The notes beneath the pieces were generated by a model. It searched no databases. It was not told where the DNA came from and worked only from the letters and a program-made list of their open reading frames with translations. Shown piece after piece: positions 37,539 to 64,000 of a stretch of 64,000 bases of DNA. The stretch is from the NCBI RefSeq assembly GCF_035083965.1, contig NC_089729.1:14179964-14243963 (forward strand), read 5' to 3'. Both the position numbers and the translations under genes were made by a program. How positions within the stretch are numbered: position 1 is the stretch's first letter; each line of letters opens with the position of its first letter. Origin of the DNA: Branchiostoma lanceolatum (lineage: Eukaryota > Chordata > Leptocardii > Amphioxiformes > Branchiostomatidae).

Positions 37539-40500
37539 TTAAAGCTCATCTTTCTTCACAGTACCCATTTGGGGGATGACTTCATTCCATAGTTTGACTT
37601 TGTCCGGCTTCAGGCCGACGTCAGTGGTCGGCACCACGTCCAGCTTCATGTAGACCGGGTTGTCAGGTGTGTACTGAGGCCAGGTCGGCAGGGAGGGGCT
37701 GTCAGTGGGTCCGCCGGTGGAGTCGGACGGGTCACTACAGCAGATGGTCAAAGTTAGTGAAAATTCATTATACGAAGAACCAAAATCATAGCATATGTCA
37801 CCCAAGCATCCTTAACTTCAGTCAAAAATGTCACTATCTGTCATTTATGTCTAGCTGGTCTTTGTATGAACTGGCAAGTTCTTACCCAGTTCGTGCGAAG
37901 TTTGCCCAGTAGGCCATCATATTGAGGCTGAACTCCTTGTCTTCTTTAGTGTAGTTTAAGACTTTGACAGGTCCCTTTAGGAACGGAAGTCCCCAAATCA
38001 TGAAAAGGTCGTCTCCATGGTCACATCCCACCCAGTCGGGTCTGTTCGGGTGGATGGAAGGTCGGTACTGGTTCTCGTAGAGGAAGACACGAGTACCGGC
38101 ATCTGTCAAGCAAAATTTATCATAAACGATATCAATAACTTTGCATAATGAGAAATAATGATGCTTAACTGTATCAACGGTATCAACCATATTGTAAGTG
38201 ACTGCAGAATATGACAAAAGTCTTCGTAACATAGGTTACACAATATTCATATGTACAACCATTGTGCATTATAATAAGTTGCGTTGCATGTACTGAAGAC
38301 TGGCACTAGTGGCATGAGAAGGCAAATAAGCAGTGTCACCTTAATTACGTCAACATTTTGTTATATCTAAAAGATAAAAGAATTGTATACACACAAATAT
38401 AGTTTTATTATTCTAATACAAAAGTTAAGTTTCAAATGCTACTTACGGGCATGTTTTTCTGCAACAAGCATTGTGGGTCCTATCATCATGGAATCTCCAT
38501 TCATTTGTGAAAACTGGTGCAGAATCGCCAGCGGGTCGTCAGGAGTAGTCGGAGGCTTATACTCTGAGACGACAGTTTCCACAATTTCGTCCAGATTTGG
38601 ATTGCCCTTCGAGTGATTCAAGATACAAAAGTGAAAAGAGTATAAATCAACTTTTAACCGCGTCCAAACACAACATAGAAATATTATCTAATTTTAGCAT
38701 GCCAGTCAGCCTTCGTCAGCTTCAAATGACCAGCAGAGAGCACGTGACATTGCAGACATGTGTGGCAAAGAGTTTATAACGCCCCCACCCTTGTCCCTGT
38801 TAGTCATCAAAATCTTCTACACCTCAAAGCACTACATGTATATTTCAAGGAATCCTTTGAGTATTCACCAGATATTGCAGCGTCAACATTTTAAGATGAG
38901 CTTGCGACATAAACTCACATTCTTTAAATCAGCTTGCAAAACCACTCTAACTTAAGCATTCAAAAGCGGTGCAAAATTCACCTGGTAAGCCATTAACGTT
39001 CCAGTCCTCACTAGTTTGACAAATTCTTCTTGGGATATGCCCACACGGAGGTCCCCTTTGATGAAATTTGACAGCCCCAGCCACCCGACCTCCTGGTTGT
39101 TGATCCCAAGAAGATAATCTACTGTGTTGATTTCTCCTTTCTTCATCAGATCCGCGGGGTCAGTTGACAGAAATGTGCCATCCACTACCGGTACAAGGTA
39201 TAGCATTTGTCCTAAGCCAAAGACTAACGAATCGAACGACTCCAAAAGCTCCTCAGCTGACTTCTCTTTCAGACAGGTCGCTATGGTTGTCGTGTCCACT
39301 GCGACGCATCCGGCTGCTTCTGCAATAATCTTCGTCAACGGAAGCGGCTGAGGGTTGACTGGAAATGTTTTCCAGGTACCGCTCTGTGAGATGGCTCTCT
39401 GGAACAGACCTTTACTGAGGGGTGACAGAAGATGGTAGGAGATACTGACACCACCTGCTGATTGTCCAAATAGGGTCACTCTTTCCGGATCTCCACCGAA
39501 GTTTCGGATGTTCTCCTTTACCCATTCCATGGCACGCACCTGTACGGAAATAACTCTCTCTTATCAACATTGATTAACAGTAAGATAGGCAAATTCATGC
39601 AAAAAATTGTACCAGGCATCATCAGTGACGTTGTTATCACTGACCTGGTCCAGGAGTCCGTAGTTTCCTGGCATGTTCTCGTCTCCCGTGCTAAGGAAAC
39701 CCAGCACACCGAGACGATAGTTGATGGAGACCACCACGACGTCTTGGTGAGCAGCAAGAGCCTCCCATCCAGGAGGTGACCCCATGCCCGATATTAGGGT
39801 TCCTCCGTGGATCCACAGCAAAACCTGGAAATAATATTCGTCAAAATATAATTCTACTGTATTGGTTGTTTTGATGAACACATACAAACAGTTGAGGTGT
39901 CTCTTGAAAAATAATGTAGACAAATATTTTCTAGAATCAACAATATTCAAATTCTTTGTATAGAAATAACAGTAATAACAAATAAACTTTACATTTCCAA
40001 ACAACCTTCGATGTTACAATTCAAGCAAATGAGCTACTGAATAAAGCTCTGACATAAGGCGATGAAGAGTTGTAGCTTAATATAGCGTTTTTGAAGTATC
40101 TGTCTTTTATCAATGATGTAATCTCAAATATTACCGGTAAAGCGGCATCCTCTGCTACAGTAGGAGTGAAGACGTTGACTGTCAGACAGTCCTCGCTCAT
40201 GGTCATGTTCTCTCCAAACTCCATAGGAAAGTCAAGATCAATGCCATTTAAGAACACAAGATTTTGGGGACAGTAAGAACCATATTCCACAGCCTCCCTG
40301 ACCCCCTCCCACGGGAGGGCAGGCTGGGGCGGGCGGTACCGGAGTTCTCCAACAGGTGGCGCTGCGTACGGGATGCCCAGGAAAGTGTAGATCGGTTTGT
40401 CAGGAAGGTCGGTTGTGTGGGTGGTTGTTCCACGGACTTGTCCACTCACAGTGACCACAACTGAACCGTCACGTTGGCCATTTGCAGCACCTAACAAAGT

Positions 40501-41646
40501 TGAGAGTGTATGATATTTGTCAAACGAAGGTTTAATAGCTCACATGTACACATATATAGTTCAGTCCTAAAAAGAGGGGAGAATTTACCTCATCCCGATA
40601 AACCTTTTATGAGACCTGTGGCCTTTGGTCTCGCTCTAGGGCGACGTCATTTTCTATGATGGGATTGTAAGTTTAAGCCTGGGACACATTTTAGAGGGTC
40701 TGTATGGGGAGTCCTAGCTAAGCTGAATGTAAGCTGAGGAGAACTTTCTACGATTAATTGAGAATTGACTTGCTTTTTCAAAAGGTTTGGGAAGAAGTTT
40801 ATTGTAATTTGGAGAGTTTTATTGTATTCATTGGGCATGTTGGGTGTCCGGCAAAACTAGTCTACTAACAAGTTGTCAATAACGCTTTTTAATTTACGGC
40901 AAATTCATCATATCATACCGTGCTATGTAGAATTAAAGCGATCAAATGTGCTTCACGACTTATATAACGACAACGCTTAACGTTGAATTAGAAAGAGCCA
41001 TCTACGATTAACGGTATTTGAATAGCTCTCTTCGCCTCACAGAAATAAACATACAGAACCTCTTTTGACGCATTAAAACACCGAGTAATGACGAAGACAT
41101 TCTTATCAACCAAATGCTCTCTACGATGCATAAGTCCAATATATTCAAAGGCTATCCCTACTTGCTTGAACCAAGGTGGTTTAGAATTGAAGCTTGGACT
41201 TCGTGCTAAACCAGAGAAGGCCGACAAATGTAGGCCATATGTCATACGATTACTTATCTGTAGACATTGTTTGCCTAAAGATAACATACGCCTGCACAAT
41301 TGGGTCTATTGACATAAATCACGATGGATGTAGCATGAGCAGAAAGAACACGAAATTCATTGTGAAGTTTGTGTAATACTTTGTTAGAATAGATTACAAA
41401 GTCTCAGTGCTTGATATAGATCATTTTGAACTAGGCTACACATGACACATTATAAGTAATACGTGCACTCAACAGTATCTCAAGAAAACTGTGTCAGGTA
41501 ACCTGTGATTTTGTGGTGGCTGAAACACACGAAGGAACAAGTAACGAAGCGTTCTCCGAACACTTACCGTAGGAGGACACAAAAAGCAAGATGGCTACAA
41601 GGTAGAACATGTTGGCTCGGCTGGTTTCCTTAGTCAAAGTCGTCAT
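37539..41646 (-). CDS. Carboxylesterase type B, unit C (KDEL)
   Basis: Seven exons, all phases consistent: 41568-41646, 40135-40490, 39645-39824, 38982-39539, 38447-38606, 37886-38102, 37539-37734; 581 aa. The signal peptide in exon 1 has a longer N-region than in A and B ([15 protein letters not shown], then a hydrophobic run ending SSYG); an in-frame second Met at position 13 could also serve. The catalytic residues are present: elbow GQSAGG (Ser about 232; Gln replaces the usual Glu before Ser), acid in NNQEVGW, His in GCDHGDD. The oxyanion loop is HGGT. Cys pairs and KKDEL are kept. It is expected to be an active ER-luminal esterase. Its exon 5 end and adjoining intron have a stray copy at 57470-57585. 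Confidence 0.9.
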
Positions 41647-42390
41647 AACGTAGGAAAGTACGACACACCTTCCGCAGTTAGCTCAAAATGGCTTAAGCGG
41701 CGGTCGGTAGCAGAGCACCGTGAGAACTATCTGATCAGTGACGCTTACTTGTCTGATCATTTATCAAGCTTGTCCTTATTTGGAGGTCGGCGCGGTTGCA
41801 GAACAGCCAAAGTTTACTCATTGAAAATGATTTCATCATTTCCACATTTCCATGATGTATGCTTGGTCATGACACCTTTTAATTAGTAATACGTACACAG
41901 GTCACATTATTGACAGCCCAATCATTTACCACCTAGAAGTATTATTTAGCTTTTGCATTAATTACGCAGATTAGGAATGAGAACGTCCGGGCCAAATGAT
42001 ACAAAAACGGAATTTCTGCTGCAGTACCAAGGTAATATAACAGGGGCACAAATGTAATGTCTATTCCATTATACTAGATCATTCCCCCTACGATTTTATT
42101 ATGATGATGTGTATGGTGGTTATTGATCCCAATGATTTTGTACTGTATTATTATGTATTGTATTGTATTGTATTGTATTCTATACTATGTATAGTGTAGT
42201 GATTTTACTGCAGGTTATGTATAAAAGTCGTATGTTCGTCTGTATTTTGTGGGTCAGCCGTTACCAGCGAGAGCTGCCTTGGCTGACCCAGTGTAATGAC
42301 TCGTCTTCATTGTCAATGAATACAAAATACAATACAAATAAGACATAGACCCTCCCAACACCTACCTAAAAATTAAATATCATCATAATC

Positions 42391-42514
<124 letters not shown>

Positions 42515-43075
42515 GAGAGGGAGATCCATTGGTTGCAAAACCTTTAATAGAGACGTTTGGCCTAAACTAAATTTAGTTGACATGTACAACAAGTGCAGTT
42601 TTTTTAGTACAATTTTCATTATGAGTTTATACAAACCTTTGACTTTAAAACATATCAACTCTTAAATTTCTTCTATTACAATGAAGCGAGGAGAATTCGA
42701 ATCCATGAAGTTTTTAATTATTGTGGTGATTTGTAGATGTATCTGTAATTAATGATCGAATGAAAGAGTGAATGAATGAATGAAGACCTTTATCGTACGC
42801 ATATATCCACCAGGTTAGAACAAAGGAATAGTACACAGATTCTCTATACAATTCTTTTGTTGTGACCTTTACTTGACGAAGTGGGTATATGTGTACAATG
42901 AATAAAGGTCTTCATTAATTCATTATCGACTATGGCCTACTTCTATTTAGTGGTAGCGCTGTCAATAGTTACTAGAAACGTCAAGTCAACACTATATTCT
43001 ACTAGAAACTAATTTCTGTTGAACATGGTTGGATTGCAGGCTCAGATTGTGGTCTGATACTTTTGCTCAATGACA

Positions 43076-57041
<13,966 letters not shown>

Positions 57042-57469
57042 GTTCGCTGCAGTACTACAAATGCCTTTCGGTGTGACTCAGCAGAGGTTCACCCACGGTG
57101 ATTGACGTGACCTTGGGGTTGTTTCCTTGGCAACCAACGTCCTGCCGGTCGTAGAAAGTATTGACTTAAGGAAGTCAGCTTACAAGTTCAATCGATTACT
57201 TCATCTTTCTACTACAAATGCTGCCCATGCTGACATAAATGCACACGGAAGTTAATTGCGTGTGCGTGAATAGAACATCCGGCGGAGAGAGAAGTCTACA
57301 TCCGCCATACCCACCTGATTCTGTCTGTATCTGTATCTATATAGCCGGTATAACACACCAGCTTCGCAGGCACGCGGCGTGGCAGCAGCTGGTTATATTA
57401 CACCGAACGACCTGTCGCTCAGATGATGCCGCAGATGATGCCGCGCGAATTGTTACCTAAATAACTTTA

Positions 57470-57585
57470 TCATTTTGTTATATCTAAAAGATAAATGAAA
57501 CGTGTACACACAAATATAGTTTATTATTGTTATACAAAAGTCAAGTTTCAAATGCTACTTACGGCCATGTTTTTCTGCAACAAGC
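57470..57585 (-). pseudogene. Orphan fragment of unit C exon 5 and its intron
   Basis: The stretch from CATTTTGTTATATCTAAAAG to CATGTTTTTCTGCAACAAGC matches 38352-38467, the donor side of exon 5 of unit C plus about 95 bp of intron. Only about 20 nt of exon are kept. It lies between the unit E signal exon and the 3' end of unit F, and is non-functional. Confidence 0.8.
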
Positions 57586-58682
57586 CGAAAACGCCGTAGA
57601 GATTCTCCTGTACACGACATAGACAAAGCTTTCTAAATAGTGGATTAGGGTAATTGCCTCCATAAAATTAGGTGCTAATCCAGCCCTACTGTCTCCCTCT
57701 GTCTATTTTTAGATGTCACTGCTGGACACTGTTAGGTCCTTTGTGGCAAGCCATCTATGCATGGTGCCAAGCATAATTCGCAAAGATGTGTGAATTGCTT
57801 TCTTCACAGCCTACTGACACATTTATGAGATTTATGATAATTGTAAAAAATGGTAGAAAATGGTAGAATGCTGTAACCATTATTCAGAAACTATTAGAAA
57901 TATCATATTCCACATCATTAATACTTCCAAAGTTTTACACAACCGGGCAAATGATTATAAAGTTAAAATGACTTTCACAATATTTCCAAAGTATGAAATT
58001 TCCTAGACAAATAATATTACAGAGAATTAAAAACAGTTGAATATTATAAAATAACAACCCTTGCGGTGACTCGGAATGGACTCTGGATCAATCACAGAGT
58101 CACTTATCCGCGAACATCCACTGTACTGAGGCATAAGGTTACATTGTTGACAGCCCAATCATTTACCACTTAGAACGATTATGTAGCTTTTGCATTAATT
58201 ATGCAGATTAGGAATGAGAACGTCCGGGCCAAATGATACAAAAATGGAATTTCTGCTGCAGTACCAACTGAATGTAATATAACAGGGGGCACAAATATTA
58301 TGTCTATTCCATTATACTAGATCATTCCCCCTACGATTTTATCATGACGATGTGCTCATATATTTGCATGGTGATTATTGATTTCAATGATTTTGTACTG
58401 TATTATCATGTATTGTATTGTATTGTATACTATGTATAGTGAAATAATTTTACTACAGCTTATGTATATGAGTATGTTCGTCTGTATTTTGTGGGTTAGC
58501 CGTTACCAGCGAGAGCTGCCTATATAGGCTGACCCAGTGTGATGACTCGTCTTCATTGTCACTAAATACAAAATACAATACAAATACGACATTGACCGTC
58601 ATCTTCCCAACACCTACCTAAAAGTCAAATATCATCATAATCCATCCAGAGGTTCTTGAGTTATGCTACTACAAACACCCAG

Positions 58683-58684
<2 letters not shown>

Positions 58685-58736
<52 letters not shown>

Positions 58737-58800
58737 ACGCACACGCACACACGCACACGCACACACACACACATACATGCACACACACACACACGCACAG
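58685..58800. repeat. (CA)n/(CACGCA)n microsatellite
   Basis: CA tract with CG interruptions, the counterpart of the tract at 42392-42510 in the other duplication copy. Confidence 0.95.
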
Positions 58801-59355
58801 ATCCATTGGTTTGAAGTTGCAAAACCTTTAATAGAGACGTTTGGCCTAAACTAGTTGACATGTACAACAAGCGTACTAGTTGTTTAGGTACAATTTTCAT
58901 TATGAGTTTATACAAACCTTTGACTTTAAAACATATGGACTCTTAAGTTTCTTCTATTACAAAGAAGCCAGGAGAAGTCGAATCCATGTAGTTTATGATT
59001 ATTGTGGTAATTTGTAGATGTATCTGTAATCAATGATTGAATGAATGAGTGAATGAATGAATGAATGAAGACCTTTATCGTACGCATATATCCACTAGGT
59101 TAGAACAAAGGAATAGTACACAGATACAATTATTTTGTTGTGACCTTTACTTAACTTAGTGGGTATATGTGTACAATGAATAAAGGTCTTCATTAAGTCA
59201 TTATCGACTATGCCATACTTCTATTTAGAGGTCAACAGTTACTAGAAACTTCAAGTCAACACTATATTCTACTAGAAACTAATTTCTGTAGAACGTGGTT
59301 GGATTGCAAACTGTTAAAGACGTGGCTCAGATTCTGGTCTGATACTTTTGACATA

Positions 59356-62300
59356 TCAAAGCTCATCTTTTGTCATGGCAGCTAGTTGGGGAAGGACTTC
59401 GTTCCAGAACTTCATTTTCTCTGGTTTGAACTTGGCGTCAGTTGTCGGTAGCACGTCCAGCTTCATGTAGACGGGGTTGTCAGGTGTGTACTGAGGCCAA
59501 GTCGGCAGGGAGGGGCTGTCAGTGGGTCCGCCGGTGGAGTCGGAGGGATCCCTGTAACAGATAGTCAAATTTAGTGAAAATGATCAAGAATCTATAAAGA
59601 CAGAACGATATGAAAATGTGTCACCCGATACCCCTACTTCTAGTCTAAAATACCGTTGTCTGCCATTAATGTCTAGCTTTGGGCTTGTTACCTAAGTTAG
59701 GTATAGTATTTGTGTGCACGTGTGTGTGTGTGTGTTTATGCGCGCGCGTGTGTGTGTGTGTGTATGTATTGTATGTGTGTGTGTGCTTGTGTTTTCACAT
59801 GTCTGTGGTCAACATAACCTAAAAGCCACTTGATGGATTAGCCTCCGTTGCAGGCTTGGAACCAACAGCGGTTACGCGATCACAGCGGTAACAGGACCAC
59901 AGGACAAAAAAGTCAGATGCTGCTTCTGTATTCCTATCCTTGTTTGTGGCCCCCCAGCCAAAGAACCGGGACCGGACAAACTGAAAGTTGCTTGTGGGAA
60001 AGCCTGCAACGGAGGCTTTATATGATGGATTGTATTGATATTACGTCTATATGTAGGTGTTAGGACGATGAAGGAAAAGGTCGAATTTGTGACCTTGTTT
60101 ATATAGTGATCCATACTTACCCTGTTCGTGCAAAGTTTGCCCAGTAGGCCATCATGCTCAGGCTGACTTTTTCATCCTCTTCATTGTAATTTATGGCAGG
60201 GTCCGGAAATTTGATGAACGGGAGTCCCCACACCATGAAGAGGTCGTCGCAGTGGTCACACCCCACCCAGTCGGGTCTGTTCGGGTAGATGGAAGGTCGG
60301 TACTGGTTCTCGTACAGGTAGAGGCGACCTCCAGCGGCTGCCAAACAAATTACATGTAGATTAATGCACATTGCTTAACGTTGTTTTTTTTGCTATGAAC
60401 GTTTTGACGATTAAAAGTGCCCGGTATATATATACTTGCAACATTGCTATTGTATCAATTTGCAAATAGGGAGAAACAGAAATAAATTTAAAAGAAATAA
60501 AGAAGGCATTTGCACGCATGATTGAAAAGAATAAAAGAAACCATAATGATTTACGTTATCTTGATAGCAGGTACATCGTGCAAACTTTTATGTTGGGGCT
60601 ACACTAGACAGTAATTATAAGCGCTTTCACGGATTTAAATACGCATGCGCAGGTCAAAGGTCAAGGCCCCTTACTACTAAACACTTCTTGTCTCGATCAT
60701 GCTTTGTAAATGCCCGGATGTATATTACCTTCATCGTTTGCGTTATATCATATCAGTGCCCAGACGTGTTTTCCGTCATGTTTCAGGGACCTTCAACTTT
60801 GACCTGTTCATGCGCAGTTGGAGCTGTGTAAGCGCTTATCAAAAAGAACCTTACCAACGCGCGCATCAACAAACGAAACGGTCGGTGCAGAAACTAGGTA
60901 ATCCCCAAACATCTGGCTGTACTGGTACTGGATAGCCAGTGGGTCGTCGGGCGTAGTCGGATGGCGATACTCTTTGACGATGGCATCTGTCATTTTATCT
61001 GCGTTTGGATTCCCCTAAAAGAAACCAGAAGATTATATTAATCATAATGCTAGTCATGCAAAAATGAACTGATAGCCAAGAAGGCCACGAGTTGTTTTAA
61101 AACTTTAACACAATAAAAATCATACTTACTGCAAAACAAACCTTATGTTTATATAGGCCTTGGGCCACACGGTTTTGCAAGCACTACAACAGGGGCCGGG
61201 GGGTAGCCAAGAAATAGAAAAAAGTCAGATGCTTTTTTCTTTATTCCTATCCTTGTTTGTGGCGCAATTGTCATGGTCAATATAACTCACATTTTTTGGT
61301 CATTTTCAGTTCATGTAACTCATATCTCATAAACACAACACACAAGGTACTAAGCTATGGCAACTTACCGGGTACTTGTACTCTAAACCTTGCATCACCC
61401 CCAGAGCAAAGTCTTCGTGGGACATCCCAACACGAACGTCCCCTGTTGTCAGCTCCGATAGCATCAACCAGCCGAACTCGTGGTTGTTGAACCCAATGAG
61501 ATAATCTGCCGTGTTGATTTCTCCTTTCTGTAGCAGTTCTAAGGGCTCAGCCGGTAGGAAGCTCCCATCCACAATGGGCATGAAGACTAGTTCACCGACC
61601 GTTTGGCGTAAGGATTCGTGTGTTTCCAACAGCTCTTCAACGGACTTCTCTTTCAGACAGGCCGCTAACGCAGCCATGTCCTCCAGGTTGCAGCCTGCTG
61701 CTTCGCCGACCATCAGAGCAAAGGTTGCCGGTGGCACCGGGAAGGTCTGGCAGAACCCGCTCTGTGAGATGGCTCGCTGGAACAGACCTTTACTGAGGGG
61801 TGAGAGGAGGTGACAGGACACACTTTCGCCACCTGACGACTCTCCGAAGATGGTGACTCTGTCAGGATCTCCACCGAAGTTTCGGATATTCTCCTTCACC
61901 CATTCCATGGCACGGACCTGAGGCGTAAGAGTATCATAATGTTAGAGCTTAGTAAGACTTACTATAACACATTGAGTTGTTGGGTAAGAATAGCAGAGAG
62001 AGGCTTTTCGATTGTCGTGGTTGACGCAGTAAAGATCTTACATTTCAAGTAACTCATGCACGTCCTCTGTATTCCTAATCCTAGTTTGTCCTCACCAACA
62101 TACTGCATTCCTAATTTCATACGTTTCACAACATATGTATACATCCGCGAATACTTTCATCAGGTTGATGGATGACTGAATAGCAAGGTTCCTTTATTCA
62201 CAACCAAGTATTTAGAAGAGCCGATGTTTCGATGACTGTCATCTTCATGAGGGCAATAATGACTAGTTCATAGTCCACTGAAGCTAGGTGTTACTGCTAA

Positions 62301-63396
62301 AAATGCAGTCCCATTTTATGTCTAGATCTTTTGACAAATCGAGGCATGATTCTTCATTAGAAGACATCAGTCATGAATGGACGTGGTTAAGGAGTAAGGC
62401 TCAAGGGCACTGGACAGCCTGACGCAGCCTTGCAGAGACTTACCTTCTAAAAGCTTTGCCATTTACACAGCCATGCTCAGTGTACATTTCTCGGAAATCA
62501 AGATGACTACAATTATCATATCGTTTCCTGCACATGCCTTTGAAGTAAAAGTGCCACTGACCTGGTCCAGGAGTCCGTAGTTTCCCGGCATGTTCTCGTC
62601 TCCCGTGCTGAGGAAACCCAGCACACCGAGACGGTAGTTGATGGAGACCACCACGACGTCTTGGTGAGTAGCAAGAGACTCGAAGCCAGGAGGAGCACCC
62701 ATGCCGAGGAACAGACCACCTCCGTGGATCCACAGTAGAACCTAAGGAGATTATTTATAGACTTGATTAATCCGTATCTAAGTGCCATGTTGTTTAGCAA
62801 GTTAGAATTTCTATATACCACTGTGACTAGTGTTGAGTTTTTTTTGTAAATTTCTTTGACAAAATACAGCATATAGCACACGCCATCCTTGGGTTCCTGA
62901 CTGATGATATTTGGTATGTAAGTAGGTGTTGAGAAGAACAAAATCAATGTCGATTTCTGGCCTCCTGGTATGTGACTTTGGTACTACAGCAGAACTCCGT
63001 TTTCTGGATCTTTTTTTAGATAATGGTTTATAGATAGAAGTCTTACCGGTAAGGCAGAGTCTGCTGATACAGTCGGAGTGAAGACGTTGAGTGTCAGACA
63101 GTCTTCGCTTGTTTTGCCATCCGTTTCATACTTGAGAGGGAAGTCAAGCCGGTTGAAAATTGTGCCATTTTGGGGACAGAAGTGGCCATATTCCACAGCC
63201 TCCCTGACCCCCTCCCACGGGAGGGCAGGCTGGGGCGGGCGGTACCGGAGTTCTCCAACAGGTGGCGCTGCGTACGGGATGCCCAGGAAAGCGTAGATCG
63301 GTTTGTCGGGAAGGTCGGTTGTGTGGGTGGTTGTTCCACGGACTTGTCCAGTCACCGTGGACACAACAAGACCGTCATCCTGACCGGCTGTAGCAC
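59356..63396 (-). CDS. Carboxylesterase type B, unit F (KDEL; exon 1 outside window)
   Basis: Six exons: 63047-63396, 62562-62741, 61369-61917, 60855-61014, 60121-60337, 59356-59551; 550 codons plus two bases, all in phase. Exon 2 starts with a phase-1 acceptor, so a signal-peptide exon should lie beyond 64000; none is visible in 63397-64000. The triad and oxyanion loop are complete: HGGGL, GESSGG, NNHEFGW, GCDHCDD; C-terminus TKDEL. Exons 3-7 are the close sister of unit D. Exon 2, however, begins [18 protein letters not shown] like unit E and ends GHFCPQNGTIFN...SADSALP like unit D. Likely an active ER-luminal esterase. It could still be the downstream half of another fusion, but its 5' flank resembles unit E's intron 1, which argues for a signal exon. 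Confidence 0.85.
59720..59790. repeat. Interrupted (GT)n tract in intron 6 of unit F
   Basis: GT repeats with CGCG and ATGT interruptions, the shortened counterpart of the 43449-43535 tract. Confidence 0.85.
59840..60017. repeat. Foldback segment with 17-bp perfect ends in intron 6 of unit F
   Basis: AGCCTCCGTTGCAGGCT at 59840-59856 and its exact reverse complement at 60001-60017. Unit D has only the right arm (43606-43622), so this segment differs between the duplicated copies. Confidence 0.75.
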
Positions 63397-64000
63397 CTAG
63401 TGGGGGAAGATTTAAAGCAGTTACAACAAGAGTTTCAAGACCTCAAAGTTGCAAAGGACCATCATACCGGATGGCTTTAACTCCTACTAAAGAGCGAGAG
63501 TTCTAGGGAATTTTGATCACTGTGTAACATCTGAAACGTTTCTATGTAACGTTTTGTCTCGCACCAGTGATGATCATAGCTATATATTCACGTCAGTCAA
63601 TGTTCTGCGTGTTTCCTACGCCACGTGACCTTTGACGCCTGCCGTACTTTTTGGAATCACCATTTCGTTTGATATCTCCACACAGGTGTTATGTTCATAA
63701 ATATAACATTTGGATGAATAGGAGAAATATGTGCACGGAACCTGATAGCGACCAATGCATTATCACGAAGTCTGACGACTTATCTTATCAAAAGATATCT
63801 GTACATTATAGCACGAGGTACATGAAAAATCAAAAAACTTCTGTAAACGATGGAATATGTTTGCATCAGCTAACTTGCTGACCTACCAAAAGAGGGACAG
63901 TTTGTCTAAATCACAGCCAACGTTATGAGTTTTTTATGAGCAATGAGGTACCTGTTAACCACCCTCACCCTCTCCACGACCCCCTCGACCCCCCACCCCC
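63397..64000. other. Presumed intron 1 of unit F; nothing else seen
   Basis: The first about 60 bp resemble the corresponding part of unit E intron 1 (CCTAGTGGGG-AAG, then ACAAGAGTTT). The rest has no recognisable gene, repeat or signal-peptide exon. Confidence 0.5.

Larger units (their letters stand above)
58145..63190. repeat. Segmental duplication, right copy (unit F block)
   Basis: Matches 41.9-47.3 kb including intergenic DNA, microsatellite position, introns and exons 7 to 2 (3' half). Homology to the D block ends inside exon 2 near 63187, beyond which the sequence resembles unit E. Confidence 0.85.

Overview
The window reads as a chordate-type invertebrate nuclear genome, most probably a lancelet (Branchiostoma). 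This rests on multi-exon genes with GT-AG introns, dense short inverted-repeat elements, tRNA-derived SINEs, a LINE remnant, long CA/GT tracts, and a tandem cluster of CES-like carboxylesterases. The species call is inference; the gene structures were read directly from the sequence.

Left part (1-23.9 kb): gene-poor. Two copies of a small, single-exon, GC-rich gene encoding a RING-like Cys/His protein face each other tail to tail. One is on the + strand and cut by the window edge (3-443); the other is on the - strand and complete (12244-12735, with a TATA box at 13115-13124). The rest is repeats: a 59-bp tandem array, foldback elements, SINEs and microsatellites. No other gene is supportable there.

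Right part (24-64 kb): a tandem array of type-B carboxylesterase genes, all on the - strand, with one conserved plan. A short signal-peptide exon (phase 1) is followed by exons of about 350, 180, 550, 160, 217 and 196 nt. I reconstructed six esterase units. A (24013-29843, 572 aa), B (30339-36942, 575 aa) and C (37539-41646, 581 aa) are complete single-domain genes ending in the ER-retrieval signal KDEL. Unit F (59356-63396) lacks only its first exon, which should lie past the right edge.

The most interesting locus is units E and D (43076-57041). Unit E has a signal-peptide exon, but its KDEL codons have been replaced by a consensus splice donor in phase 1. Unit D, directly downstream, has no signal-peptide exon of its own and starts with a phase-1 acceptor. 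The two therefore appear to be one gene for a two-domain esterase of about 1,100 residues with a single terminal KDEL. A 7-nt deletion in the E half breaks its frame in this assembly.

The array shows active evolution. D and F are a segmental duplication of about 5 kb. F exon 2 is a mosaic of E-like and D-like sequence. GC-rich cores of exons 2, 3 and 7 are nearly identical between otherwise divergent copies, which suggests gene conversion. Individual copies have lost or altered catalytic residues: A has Glu to Val at the catalytic acid, and B has Glu in the oxyanion-hole HGG motif. Together the genes would encode ER-luminal ester hydrolases, some perhaps catalytically dead.
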